From assembly GCA_012511095.1 (NCBI GenBank), contig JAAZGT010000183.1, positions 1 through 18,504 on the forward strand: DNA of 18,504 nucleotides, read 5' to 3'. The translations under genes were made by a program, and so were the position numbers. The DNA comes from Alcaligenaceae bacterium. Lineage in GTDB: Bacteria; Pseudomonadota; Gammaproteobacteria; Burkholderiales; Burkholderiaceae_B. Positions 7,631 to 15,379 of this stretch are shown here, piece by piece; the stretch's first letter is position 1; each line of letters starts with the position of its first letter. Below the pieces are notes generated by a model. It was given only the letters and a program-made list of their open reading frames with translations, was not told where the DNA came from and did not search any database.

Positions 7631-8545
7631 TTATTTTTTAACGGGAAATAAACCGAGCGGACTAACTATAAGCACAATGGCCATCAGTAAATAAATTGAA
7701 GCGGATGAAATACCAGCAGCTAAGGGTTGGGCAATTTCAGCACTAAAGAATTGGTCAAAAATCTGTGGTAAAAAAGCGCGACCTAGGGTATCGACCATGC
7801 CTACTAATAAGGCACCTACCAATGCCCCTTTGACTGAGCCTACACCACCAATCACAATAACCACAAAGGTCGTAATCAGAATACGCTCACCCATACCGAT
7901 CTCTACAGCTAATAAAGGAGCCGCCATCACCCCTGCTAAACCGCATAGCACGGCACCAAAGCCAAAGATCAGAAAATACAATTTACGAATATCAATGCCT
8001 AAGGCATCAACCATTTCTCGATCATCAGCTCCCGCACGCACCAACATACCAGTACGTGTTTTATTAACCAAAAACCACAAGCTTAAGGCAACCAAGGCAC
8101 CTACTGCAATAAAGAGTAATCGATACACGGGATAATTAAGACCAGGCAGCAGCTGCACAAAACCTGATAAAAGCGCTGGCGTTTCAACCATCGGTGGTTG
8201 GCGACCAAAAATTAAGGTCACCAACTCATTTGAAAAAAAGATTAGGCCTAAGGTAGCCAAGACTTGGTATAAATGGTCGCGACCGTAAAGCTTTGAAATG
8301 ACCAAACGCTCTACAATCAGACCATAAATACCTGCTGCAAGCATCGCTGCTATCACAGCTGCTAAAAACGAAGCGGTTTGACTCAGAGTATAGGCAGCCA
8401 CAAAGGCACCGATCATATATAAAGAGCCATGACTTAGATTGATCACACCCATGATGCCAAAAATCAAAGTCAAACCTGAAGCTAAAATAAAGAGCATGGC
8501 TCCATATTGCAAGCCGTTAAACAACTGCTCTAGCAACAACATCAT
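7631..8545 (-). CDS. livH: ABC transporter permease, LivH type
   Basis: Second inner-membrane permease of the importer, 304 residues, strongly hydrophobic, with the usual LivH landmarks: GLQYGAMLFILASGLTLIFG near the N-terminus, INLSHGSLYMIGAF (35-48), and the coupling region RAGADDREMVDALGID (171-186). Two adjacent ATG codons begin the frame (8545 and 8542). The first lies 3 nt after the binding-protein stop, with GAG 9 nt upstream inside that gene. No truncation or frameshift is seen. Confidence 0.91.
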   Translation of the reverse strand: MMLLLEQLFNGLQYGAMLFILASGLTLIFGIMGVINLSHGSLYMIGAFVAAYTLSQTASFLAAVIAAMLAAGIYGLIVERLVISKLYGRDHLYQVLATLGLIFFSNELVTLIFGRQPPMVETPALLSGFVQLLPGLNYPVYRLLFIAVGALVALSLWFLVNKTRTGMLVRAGADDREMVDALGIDIRKLYFLIFGFGAVLCGLAGVMAAPLLAVEIGMGERILITTFVVIVIGGVGSVKGALVGALLVGMVDTLGRAFLPQIFDQFFSAEIAQPLAAGISSASIYLLMAIVLIVSPLGLFPVKK

Positions 8546-8548
8546 GGC

Positions 8549-9709
8549 TTACATCTCACATTCTACGGCGAAGTTATCAGTACCCTGTTCGATAACCTTA
8601 CGTACCACCTGAGGGCGTAATTCACCATTTTCATCCTTTTTTAACTGCAATAAATAGTAGTCGAGGATGGGATGTTGATTATTGGCTAAAGAGAATTGAC
8701 CACGCAATGACTCAAAGTCATGCGTTTTTAAAGCTGCATGAAGTGCATCCTTATCAGAAATGTCGCCGTCAACCTTTTTGATGGCAGAATCAATCCAAAG
8801 TGCTGTGTCATAACCCACCATGGCGTATTCGGTTGGAATACGACCGTACTCAGCCTCAAAATCCTTAACGAATTGTTGGCTTTGAGGCAACTCAGAAGTG
8901 ACAGCCCAATGGCTCACAATATAAAAATCCTCAGCGACTTGGCCTGTGGCCTCAATCATGCGAGCATCCATAGAGAAGCCTGGCATCATCATAGGAATGG
9001 TGCTATTTAAGCCAGAGTTACCATATTGCTTGGCAAAGTTAATGCCTAAACCACCTGGATGGAATTGATAAATCGCATCAGGGTTTAGGTTACGAATACG
9101 TGCAATTTCAACAGAGAAGTCAGACTGGTCTAAATTAGTATAGATCTCTGCTAAGACCTCGCCTTTGTAGCTTGATTTAAAACCATTAATGGCATCACGA
9201 CCTGCTTGGTAATTAGGCGCCAATAAAACCACCTTATTGTAGCCAACCTCGTTAGCTGCTGCGCCACCTGCAGAGTGATAATAATCGTTTTGGTATGAAG
9301 CCACAAAGTAGTTCGGACTACAACGCTTACCTGCAAATACTGATGGACCAGGGTTTAAGCTTATGTAGGTTTTGTTTTCTTTAACCACACTTGGTACAAC
9401 CGCTGCTAACACGTTAGAGAAGGTCACACCTGTAAATAACTCAACACCATTTTGTAGCATGCGATCCACCGCTTGCTTGCCGTTAGCGGGCTTTAAGCCA
9501 TCGTCCTCGATAATCAGATCGATATCAACGCCACCTAATTTACCCTCTTTTTGTTTTAAAGCCAGTAAAAAAGCATCGCGTGCATCCTCACCCAAATAAC
9601 CAGCAGGTGTAGATAAGGTGGTAATAAAACCGACCTTTAAGGCCTCTGCTTGGGCCACGCCTGCAAAGGCACCAAATACTGATAAAGCAAGTAGTGATTG
9701 TTTCAACAT
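8549..9709 (-). CDS. ABC transporter periplasmic substrate-binding protein, LivK-like
   Basis: Periplasmic binding protein (Peripla_BP_6, type I fold) that delivers ligand to the LivHMGF-type complex encoded directly downstream. A signal peptide is clear: Lys3, a hydrophobic core, then AQA at 19-21 with cleavage expected after Ala21. The mature protein starts EALKVGFITTLSTPAGYLGED and fits the family through residue 386. The mature chain has exactly two cysteines, Cys130 (GKRCSPNYF) and Cys384, three residues from the C-terminus, which could form a disulfide. GGGGAG lies about 7 nt upstream of the ATG, the strongest Shine-Dalgarno in this unit, as expected for the most abundant component. The ligand is unknown. 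Among related Burkholderiales proteins as I remember them, this type is usually annotated only as a branched-chain amino acid or aromatic-compound importer. Confidence 0.9.
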   Translation of the reverse strand: MLKQSLLALSVFGAFAGVAQAEALKVGFITTLSTPAGYLGEDARDAFLLALKQKEGKLGGVDIDLIIEDDGLKPANGKQAVDRMLQNGVELFTGVTFSNVLAAVVPSVVKENKTYISLNPGPSVFAGKRCSPNYFVASYQNDYYHSAGGAAANEVGYNKVVLLAPNYQAGRDAINGFKSSYKGEVLAEIYTNLDQSDFSVEIARIRNLNPDAIYQFHPGGLGINFAKQYGNSGLNSTIPMMMPGFSMDARMIEATGQVAEDFYIVSHWAVTSELPQSQQFVKDFEAEYGRIPTEYAMVGYDTALWIDSAIKKVDGDISDKDALHAALKTHDFESLRGQFSLANNQHPILDYYLLQLKKDENGELRPQVVRKVIEQGTDNFAVECEM

Positions 9710-9753
9710 ATGAGTCTCCCCTATGACTTAATTTGGATTTTAAATTTAATTAT

Positions 9754-10176
9754 TTAATTTTGATTGTTTTGTTTTTTTTCTTTACGCCACATAAAAAATT
9801 CAGCTAAGGCAATAATCGCTAAAAATAGCACCCAAAATAAACTTGGGTATTGCTCTGTTAAGCCCTCAAACTCAGGCGAGATATGACGTAAAACGAAGAA
9901 GTGATAAGCCGCAAAAATCACATACGCAAGCACTGCTGCGATCACTCGCTTAGTAGCAAAAAACTTATAAACAAAAGGTGCGAGCAAGGTTGGTATAGCG
10001 TAGAGCATGGTAGTGACGATCATGCCAAATACCGAAAAACCAAAACTGCCTAACAAACTTAACTGACCACCATCACCCGTTGGATAGCCATAAAAACGAG
10101 TAAAGCTAAATACAAAGCTTAATAAAAGAATGGCTTTAAGGAATTGAAAAAAATAAAATAAATACGTTTGGTTCAT
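9754..10176 (-). CDS. Small four-helix membrane protein of unknown function
   Basis: I do not recognise this 140-residue protein. It has four hydrophobic segments, near residues 6-27, 40-71, 77-97 and 112-128, short loops, and a basic, asparagine-ending tail (RKEKKQNNQN) that should face the cytoplasm. There is no signal peptidase site and no catalytic motif. It lies between the thrC terminator and the binding-protein gene, 44 nt upstream of the latter and on the same strand. It may therefore be the first gene of the importer transcript or a separate short unit. The start is ATG at 10176 with only a weak upstream purine motif. Codon use looks like that of its neighbours. Confidence 0.75.
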   Translation of the reverse strand: MNQTYLFYFFQFLKAILLLSFVFSFTRFYGYPTGDGGQLSLLGSFGFSVFGMIVTTMLYAIPTLLAPFVYKFFATKRVIAAVLAYVIFAAYHFFVLRHISPEFEGLTEQYPSLFWVLFLAIIALAEFFMWRKEKKQNNQN

Positions 10177-10193
10177 GGCTTTATGGTCTCATA

Positions 10194-10246
10194 ATTAATA
10201 AAGGGGTTTGATGCTGAACTATCGATAAGCTCCACAACAAACCCCT
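10194..10246 (-). terminator. Rho-independent terminator after thrC
   Basis: On the minus strand a 9-bp perfect stem AGGGGTTTG / CAAACCCCT (plus-strand 10202-10210 and 10238-10246) closes a 27-nt interior. The interior can extend the hairpin: three more pairs after a T-T mismatch, then GAGCT/AGTTC around a 7-nt loop. The minus-strand sequence after the stem is TTTATTAATT. It sits 22 nt after the thrC stop and separates the threonine operon from the downstream membrane-protein gene. Confidence 0.75.
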
Positions 10247-10268
10247 ATTTAGATACAGGTAACTCTAT

Positions 10269-11681
10269 TTAGTCAACCTGAATATTTTTCTTAAGATATG
10301 CTCTTACTTGCTCCACATCATTATCCATCACCTCTAGATATTGTGGTAAGTTCATTAAACCAGCTAAGTGTTCAGGTAATGGCATATCAACACCAATCGC
10401 CTCATGAATGGTTTCAGCAAATTTTAATGGTAAGGCAGTCTCAAGAACTAGCATAGGCACACCGTCATGAAGATTTTCACGAGCCACCTTAACACCATCA
10501 GCCGTATGAGGGTCGATAATCATACCGCACTCCTCGTACACCGACTTAATGGTATCTAGGCGATCTTGGTGACTACTAGAACCAGATAAGAAGCCAAACT
10601 CTGCTTCAAAGCGATGCTTTTCCTCAGAAAGATCAAAATAACCCTCGGTAGCTAACTCATCCCACAATGCTTTAACCTTAGCACCATCTTGGTGCATTAG
10701 ATCATAAACAAAACGCTCAAAGTTAGATGCTTTGGAAATGTCCATGGACGGGCTAGAAGTCTTATAAGTTTGCTCAGAGCCTCGCGGACGATAAATACCA
10801 GTACGGAAAAACTCCTCAAGTACGTTATTTTCGTTGGTCGCCAACACTAAACGCTTAATAGGCAAACCCATTTGACGTGCGATATGGCCAGCCAAAATAT
10901 TACCAAAGTTACCCGATGGCACCGTAATCGAAATGCGCTGAGTAACGTCTTCAGTGGCTCTTAACCAAGCCCAGAAGTAGTAAACCACTTGAGCTGCAAT
11001 ACGGCCAAAGTTAATTGAGTTAACCGCACCTAAATGATATTTTTCTTTGAAGTCTAGATCATTAGCGAGCTCTTTAACGATGTCCTGACAGTCATCAAAC
11101 ACACCCTTAACAGAGATGTTGTGAATGTTTTCATCGTTTAGAGAGAACATCTGCGCACGCTGGAACTCGCTCATACGACCATGAGGAGAAAGCATAAAGA
11201 CTTGAACGCCTTTTTTGCCACGTAAAGCATACTCAGCAGCTGAACCCGTATCGCCTGAGGTTGCTCCTAAAATATTAACGGTAGTATTACGCTTAGCTAA
11301 TACATACTCAAAGATATTGCCTAAAAACTGCATTGCCATATCTTTGAACGCCAAGGTTGGGCCTTGAGATAGGCCAACTAAGCTAATCTTGTCATTAATC
11401 TTTTTAAGAGGAACGATCTCTTCGCAACTAAAGTTATCTGTGTTGTAAGTCTTTTCGCAGAGTTTACGAACATCATCCTTAGGGATGTCTGTGATAAATA
11501 GACTTAGCACCTCAGTTGCTAATTCAGCGTAACTTAAACGGCGCCAAACCTCGAGGGTGGCACTATCAATGCGAGGCAAGATCGACGGCACGCTTAGGCC
11601 ACCATCGGGGGCTAAACCCTCTAAAAGAATATCGCTAAATTCTGTGGGGATTAAACCGCCACGGGTCGAAACGTATTTCAT
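10269..11681 (-). CDS. thrC: Threonine synthase
   Basis: PLP enzyme that converts O-phosphohomoserine to threonine, the last step of threonine synthesis. The 470 residues correspond to the long ThrC class found in Proteobacteria and yeast. The N-terminal YVSTRGG (3-9) is characteristic, the PLP lysine is Lys113 in GPTLAFKDMAMQF, and the phosphate-binding loop is GATSGDTGSAA (139-149). The C-terminal region with DPHTADGV and LETALPLKF is intact. Its ATG overlaps the hom stop as ATGA (11678-11681), which indicates translational coupling. Homoserine kinase (thrB) is not in this window and must be encoded elsewhere. Confidence 0.97.
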   Translation of the reverse strand: MKYVSTRGGLIPTEFSDILLEGLAPDGGLSVPSILPRIDSATLEVWRRLSYAELATEVLSLFITDIPKDDVRKLCEKTYNTDNFSCEEIVPLKKINDKISLVGLSQGPTLAFKDMAMQFLGNIFEYVLAKRNTTVNILGATSGDTGSAAEYALRGKKGVQVFMLSPHGRMSEFQRAQMFSLNDENIHNISVKGVFDDCQDIVKELANDLDFKEKYHLGAVNSINFGRIAAQVVYYFWAWLRATEDVTQRISITVPSGNFGNILAGHIARQMGLPIKRLVLATNENNVLEEFFRTGIYRPRGSEQTYKTSSPSMDISKASNFERFVYDLMHQDGAKVKALWDELATEGYFDLSEEKHRFEAEFGFLSGSSSHQDRLDTIKSVYEECGMIIDPHTADGVKVARENLHDGVPMLVLETALPLKFAETIHEAIGVDMPLPEHLAGLMNLPQYLEVMDNDVEQVRAYLKKNIQVD

Positions 11682-12991
11682 TTCTCTAGTTGCTCCAAAC
11701 GGATGCGGGTCACTTTGGAATGCACAAATGGCATCTGCTCAATTTGGCCAATGGCCTTATCAACGTCGCCCTCTTTACTCGTATGAGTGAGGAAGATAAT
11801 GCTAGCTTTGCCATCACTCTCCTGCTCTTGAATCATGGAGTCAATGGAGATATTGCCCTCGGCTAAAACGCGAGTAATATCTGCCAGCACACCGGCACGA
11901 TCATCAACTAATAAACGTAAGTAATAAGAAGTTCTGACTTCCTCGATTGGTAAAATCGGATAACTCGCTAGAGCATCAGCTTGGAAAGCCAAATGCGGTA
12001 CACGATTTTCAGGGTCGGTGTTAAGCATACGGCTCACATCAACTAAGTCTGCTACTACTGCCGAAGCCGTAGGTTCAGAACCTGCACCAGGACCGTAGTA
12101 AAGCGTTTCGCCAACTGCATCACCACGAACTAACACTGCGTTCATAGAACTTTCGACATTAGCGATTAGCTCGTTTTGCTTAACTAAGGCTGGGTGTACG
12201 CGTAACTCGATACCATCTTTGCGATGCTTAGCAATTGCCAATAACTTAATGCGATAGCCCAAGTTAAGCACGTGGGTGAAATCCTCTTGAGCTAAATGGC
12301 TAATACCCTCAACGTAGATTTTATCGAATTGAATTTCAATACCAAAGGCAATAGATGCCAATAGCGCTAATTTATGCGCTGCATCAATACCCTCAACGTC
12401 GAAAGTAGGATCTGCCTCAGCATAGCCAAAGTCTTGAGCCTCTTGTAAAGCGGTCGCAAAGTCTAATTTACGGCGACGCATTTCAGAAAGAATGAAGTTT
12501 GTGGTGCCATTAATAATGCCTGCAAGCCACTGAATGCGGTTGGCAGTTAGACCCTCACGAATCGATTTAATAATAGGAATACCACCAGCCACTGCTGCTT
12601 CGAAAGCAACCATCACGCCTTTTTCACTGGCTTTAGCGAAGATCTCATTACCATGCAAGGCTAATAATGCTTTGTTAGCTGTAACGACATGCTTGCCTTG
12701 TTCAATGGCGCTGAGGATTAGATCACGAGCAATGGTCGAACCACCGATCAGCTCAACAACCACATCAATTTCTGGGTCGTTAACCAAGCCTATTAGGTCA
12801 TCATCAACCTGTACATGCTCGGGCACATCGCTAACCTTGGCAGGGCTACGAGTAGCAATACGCACAATTTCGATACGACAGCCCGCACGACGAGCAATCT
12901 CATCTGCGTTGCGATTAAGTACCGCCCAAGTACCACTACCAACTACTCCGAAGCCGAGTAAACCCACCTTAACCGGTTTTAAATCATTCAC
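11678..12991 (-). CDS. hom: Homoserine dehydrogenase
   Basis: Reduces aspartate semialdehyde to homoserine with NAD(P)H, the branch point to threonine and methionine. The N-terminal Rossmann motif GLLGFGVVGSG is at residues 10-20. The central catalytic domain has VAFEAAVAGGIPIIKSIREG and GIINGTTNFILSEM, and a C-terminal ACT regulatory domain starts near residue 354 (YYLRLLVDDRAGVLADITRVL), consistent with feedback inhibition by threonine. I chose the GTG at 12991, which has GGAG six bases upstream and gives 437 residues. An ATG at 13003 (441 residues) lacks a well-placed Shine-Dalgarno, and the frame open further up to 13063 is read-through of the alaC end. With the GTG start the gene overlaps the alaC stop by 8 nt. 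Confidence 0.95.
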   Translation of the reverse strand: MNDLKPVKVGLLGFGVVGSGTWAVLNRNADEIARRAGCRIEIVRIATRSPAKVSDVPEHVQVDDDLIGLVNDPEIDVVVELIGGSTIARDLILSAIEQGKHVVTANKALLALHGNEIFAKASEKGVMVAFEAAVAGGIPIIKSIREGLTANRIQWLAGIINGTTNFILSEMRRRKLDFATALQEAQDFGYAEADPTFDVEGIDAAHKLALLASIAFGIEIQFDKIYVEGISHLAQEDFTHVLNLGYRIKLLAIAKHRKDGIELRVHPALVKQNELIANVESSMNAVLVRGDAVGETLYYGPGAGSEPTASAVVADLVDVSRMLNTDPENRVPHLAFQADALASYPILPIEEVRTSYYLRLLVDDRAGVLADITRVLAEGNISIDSMIQEQESDGKASIIFLTHTSKEGDVDKAIGQIEQMPFVHSKVTRIRLEQLEK

Positions 12992-14174
12992 TGAATGCTC
13001 CATCCTTTTTAAACATCTCTTTAATTCCTCTAATAGCCTGGCGAATACGCTGCTCATTTTCAATTAGAGCAAATCGTACGTAATTGTCACCGTGTTCACC
13101 AAAACCTACGCCTGGAGAAACAGCGACCTTAGCCTCTGATAGTAGCTTTTTAGAGAACTCTAACGAACCTAGTGGCTTATAAAAATCAGGGATTTCGGCC
13201 CAAATGTACATTGAGGCCTTAGGTATTTCAACCATCCAACCAATTTCATGCAGGCCCTTAGCAAGCACGTCGCGACGACTTTGATAAATCGCAACTTGCT
13301 CAGTAACACTGTCTTGAGGACCATCTAGAGCTGCAATCGCAGCCACCTGAATCGGGGTGAACATGCCGTAGTCATGGTAACTCTTGATACGAGCTAAGGC
13401 ATTAACAACCTCTTCGTTACCCACCATGAAGCCAACGCGCCAACCAGCCATATTATAGCTTTTACTGAGTGTAAAAAACTCAACTGCGACATCTTTTGCG
13501 CCAGGTACTTGCATAATTGAGGGTGCGACATAACCGTCAAAATTCATATCGGCATAAGCTAAGTCATGCACCACAATCATATCGTGCTCTTTTGCTAATC
13601 CAACAATGCGATCAAAGAATTCTAAATCAACACACTGAGCGGTTGGGTTACTAGGGAAGCCAATAATCAGCATTTTCGGCTTAGGAATACACTCGCTAAC
13701 CGCCTTTTCGATTTCAGCAAAAAAATCACCACCAGGGATCATTGGTACTGAACGAACATTAGCCCCAGCAATCACTGCACCATAAATATGGATCGGATAG
13801 CTGGGATTAGGTACTAAAACCGTATCGCCCTCGGCCAAAGTCGCTAGCATCAAATGCGCTAAACCCTCTTTAGAGCCGATAGTAACGATAGCCTCGTTTT
13901 CTGGGTCTAAGTCAACCTGATAACGACGCTCATACCAATCAACAATTGATTTTCTGAGTCTAAAAATACCCTTAGATACCGAATAGCCATGTGTGTGTGG
14001 CTTTTGAGCTGATTCAATTAGCTTATCAACGATATGCTGTGGGGTTGGACCGTCTGGGTTACCCATAGACAGGTCGATAATATCTTCACCACGCCTACGC
14101 GCCGCCATTTTAAGCTCGCCAGTAATGTTAAACACATAGGGGGGTAAACGCTCAATACGCGGAAAAGATCTCAT
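12984..14174 (-). CDS. alaC: Alanine transaminase (AlaC/YfdZ-type class I aminotransferase)
   Basis: PLP-dependent fold-type I aminotransferase. Over its length the 396-residue sequence closely follows what I recall of Escherichia coli AlaC, which makes alanine from pyruvate and glutamate: RIERLPPYVFNITGELKMAARRRG near the start, VTIGSKEGLAHLMLATL (97-113), NPSYPIHIYGAVIAGA, and FTLSKSYNMAGWR with PLP Lys238. It is the first gene of a minus-strand unit alaC-hom-thrC. The start is ATG at 14174 with GGTG four bases upstream. Placement ahead of hom is common in betaproteobacteria as I recall and has led to loose annotation as an aspartate or glutamate-pyruvate aminotransferase; the AlaC assignment rests on sequence, and activity in threonine metabolism is not implied. 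Confidence 0.92.
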   Translation of the reverse strand: MRSFPRIERLPPYVFNITGELKMAARRRGEDIIDLSMGNPDGPTPQHIVDKLIESAQKPHTHGYSVSKGIFRLRKSIVDWYERRYQVDLDPENEAIVTIGSKEGLAHLMLATLAEGDTVLVPNPSYPIHIYGAVIAGANVRSVPMIPGGDFFAEIEKAVSECIPKPKMLIIGFPSNPTAQCVDLEFFDRIVGLAKEHDMIVVHDLAYADMNFDGYVAPSIMQVPGAKDVAVEFFTLSKSYNMAGWRVGFMVGNEEVVNALARIKSYHDYGMFTPIQVAAIAALDGPQDSVTEQVAIYQSRRDVLAKGLHEIGWMVEIPKASMYIWAEIPDFYKPLGSLEFSKKLLSEAKVAVSPGVGFGEHGDNYVRFALIENEQRIRQAIRGIKEMFKKDGAFSE

Positions 14175-14199
14175 AGGTCACCACTGATTAAATTAAATA

Positions 14200-14228
14200 T
14201 TGACAAACTCTTTAATCTATCCTATCTA
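14200..14228 (+). promoter_or_regulatory. Candidate promoter for the plus-strand Mth938-bcp genes
   Basis: A perfect TTGACA (14200-14205) is followed after 17 nt by TATCTA (14223-14228), a poor -10. It would leave a leader of about 118 nt before the GTG at 14354. The 179-bp region 14175-14353 is otherwise AT-rich, without hairpins or leader peptide that I can support. Confidence 0.35.
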
Positions 14229-14242
14229 GGGTTATCGAGCAA
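14214..14242 (-). promoter_or_regulatory. Candidate promoter for alaC-hom-thrC
   Basis: On the minus strand TTGCTC (14242-14237) and TAGATT (14219-14214) are spaced by 17 nt, matching consensus at three and four of six positions. Transcription would start near 14207, giving a leader of about 33 nt to the alaC ATG. It overlaps the plus-strand candidate at 14200-14228, so the two could interfere. The match is modest. Confidence 0.35.
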
Positions 14243-14353
14243 TTAAATTAGCGAAAATAGTAAATTTTTATATGTTAAAAATGTCTTATTAACGATTTAG
14301 ATTCATTAACATGTCACAATTGAACTCTAAGATTAGTAAAAAAAGGAGATATA

Positions 14354-14800
14354 GTGGAACTTCAGTTGCAATCAAGAACCGCTGCTAATACGGTCACTAG
14401 CTATGGTGACGACTATATAGAAATTAATAGTGAAAAATATCACCACCCTATTTTCTTTCGCCCAGAGGGCCCCGTAAGCCATTGGCAAGTTAAGGGTTTA
14501 CAAGATATCACGCTAGACTCTCTTATCGAAGCGGCCAGCTTAATTAAAAAAGAGCAAGATCCCTTTGCTTTACTTAACGAGGGCAGCATGGCTCCTCGCT
14601 TTGATAACGCCCCCGAGCTAATTCTTATTGGTACTGGCAATAGACAGCAATTTGTCCCACCTGCCGTTTTGCAGCCTTTATTAGATGCTGGCATTGGTAT
14701 TGAGTGTATGGATACTCGAGCAGCTGCACGCACCTATAATGTCTTAATGAATGAAAACCGCATGGTAGTTGCGGCCCTCTTAGTAGATGGGTTAGATTGA
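14354..14800 (+). CDS. Mth938-like domain protein (DUF498, NDUFAF3-like)
   Basis: A 148-residue protein of the Mth938 fold. The family includes the mitochondrial complex I assembly factor NDUFAF3; the bacterial members have no settled role. Diagnostic stretches are PELILIGTGNRQQFVPPAVLQPLLDAG (87-113) and GIECMDTRAAARTYNVLMNENR (114-135), which form the conserved core. There is no signal peptide or membrane segment, so it is cytoplasmic. The start is a GTG at 14354 backed by an excellent Shine-Dalgarno, AAGGAGAT with five bases between GGAG and the GTG. It is followed by bcp after 51 nt on the same strand, a neighbour pair that I recall from other betaproteobacteria. Confidence 0.85.
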   Translation: MELQLQSRTAANTVTSYGDDYIEINSEKYHHPIFFRPEGPVSHWQVKGLQDITLDSLIEAASLIKKEQDPFALLNEGSMAPRFDNAPELILIGTGNRQQFVPPAVLQPLLDAGIGIECMDTRAAARTYNVLMNENRMVVAALLVDGLD

Positions 14801-14851
14801 TTCTTATAAAGACATTCAACTATTTTAAAATTCACACAGAGGGTAAATTAC

Positions 14852-15322
14852 ATGAGCACAAACGTGGAAATCAATCAAAAAGTTGCTGATTTCACAGCAG
14901 AAACTAATGAAGGCACCATCTCTTTAAACGATTTTAGCGGTAAATACTTAGTCCTTTACTTCTACCCTAAAGACAACACCCCCGGCTGCACCAATGAGTC
15001 TAAAGACTTTCGTGATCAAAACGAGACTTTTAAAGCTCTAAATGCCGAGATTGTTGGCGTCTCACGTGACTCCCTAAGATCACACCAAAACTTTATTAAC
15101 AAATACGACTTACCTTTTAAATTAATTGCCGACACTGAAGAAACTCTTTGTAATCAATTTGATGTGATTAAAGAAAAAAATATGTTCGGTAAAATCGGGC
15201 GCGGCATTGAGCGCAGCACCTTTTTAATTAATCCAGAGGGTAAATTAGTAGCCGAATGGCGCAAAGTCAAAGTAGCTGGTCATGTTGACGAGGTACTTAA
15301 CACACTTAAAGAGTTACAGTAA
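14852..15322 (+). CDS. bcp: Peroxiredoxin, Bcp/PrxQ family
   Basis: Thioredoxin-fold thiol peroxidase that reduces hydrogen peroxide and organic peroxides in the cytoplasm. The 156 residues match the family. The peroxidatic cysteine is Cys46 in PKDNTPGCTNES, with the catalytic Thr at 43 and the conserved Arg in GVSRDS (72). The usual PrxQ resolving cysteines are absent: position 51 is Lys, and the NFCxK-type position reads NFINK. The only other cysteine is Cys100 in EETLCNQFDVI, which occurs in many betaproteobacterial relatives. It may therefore work as a 1-Cys enzyme or use Cys100. AGGG lies 8 nt before the ATG. A weak promoter-like pair, TTGATT and TATTTT spaced 18 nt, begins at 14797. Confidence 0.94.
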   Translation: MSTNVEINQKVADFTAETNEGTISLNDFSGKYLVLYFYPKDNTPGCTNESKDFRDQNETFKALNAEIVGVSRDSLRSHQNFINKYDLPFKLIADTEETLCNQFDVIKEKNMFGKIGRGIERSTFLINPEGKLVAEWRKVKVAGHVDEVLNTLKELQ

Positions 15323-15360
15323 TCGTAATCATTAACTACTGAGCTCTTTCTTTTTATTTT
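15308..15360 (+). terminator. Possible terminator at the end of bcp
   Basis: AAAGAG (15308-15313) pairs with CTCTTT (15344-15349), and inside it CAGTA (15317-15321) pairs with TACTG (15337-15341) around a 15-nt loop. CTTTTTATTTTT follows directly. The 5' arm lies inside the last codons of bcp. The stem is broken by a small internal loop, so termination may be partial and some readthrough into phoH is plausible. Confidence 0.45.
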
Positions 15361-15379
15361 TAATTTCGGTGTATAAATT

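Noticed and set aside
7797..8135. A 112-codon open frame on the plus strand opposite the LivH-type permease gene
   Set aside because: Its Pro/Thr/Lys/Ala-rich composition and lack of a ribosome binding site mark it as a shadow of the permease gene.
12534..13067. A 177-codon open frame on the plus strand opposite hom
   Set aside because: It is antisense to a well-conserved gene, is rich in Ser, Thr, Arg and Ile as expected from the complementary frame, and has no Shine-Dalgarno or family resemblance.
14175..14353. Possible threonine attenuator or leader peptide ahead of alaC-hom-thrC
   Set aside because: The best promoter leaves a leader of about 33 nt. There is no run of Thr or Ile codons and no terminator-antiterminator pair.
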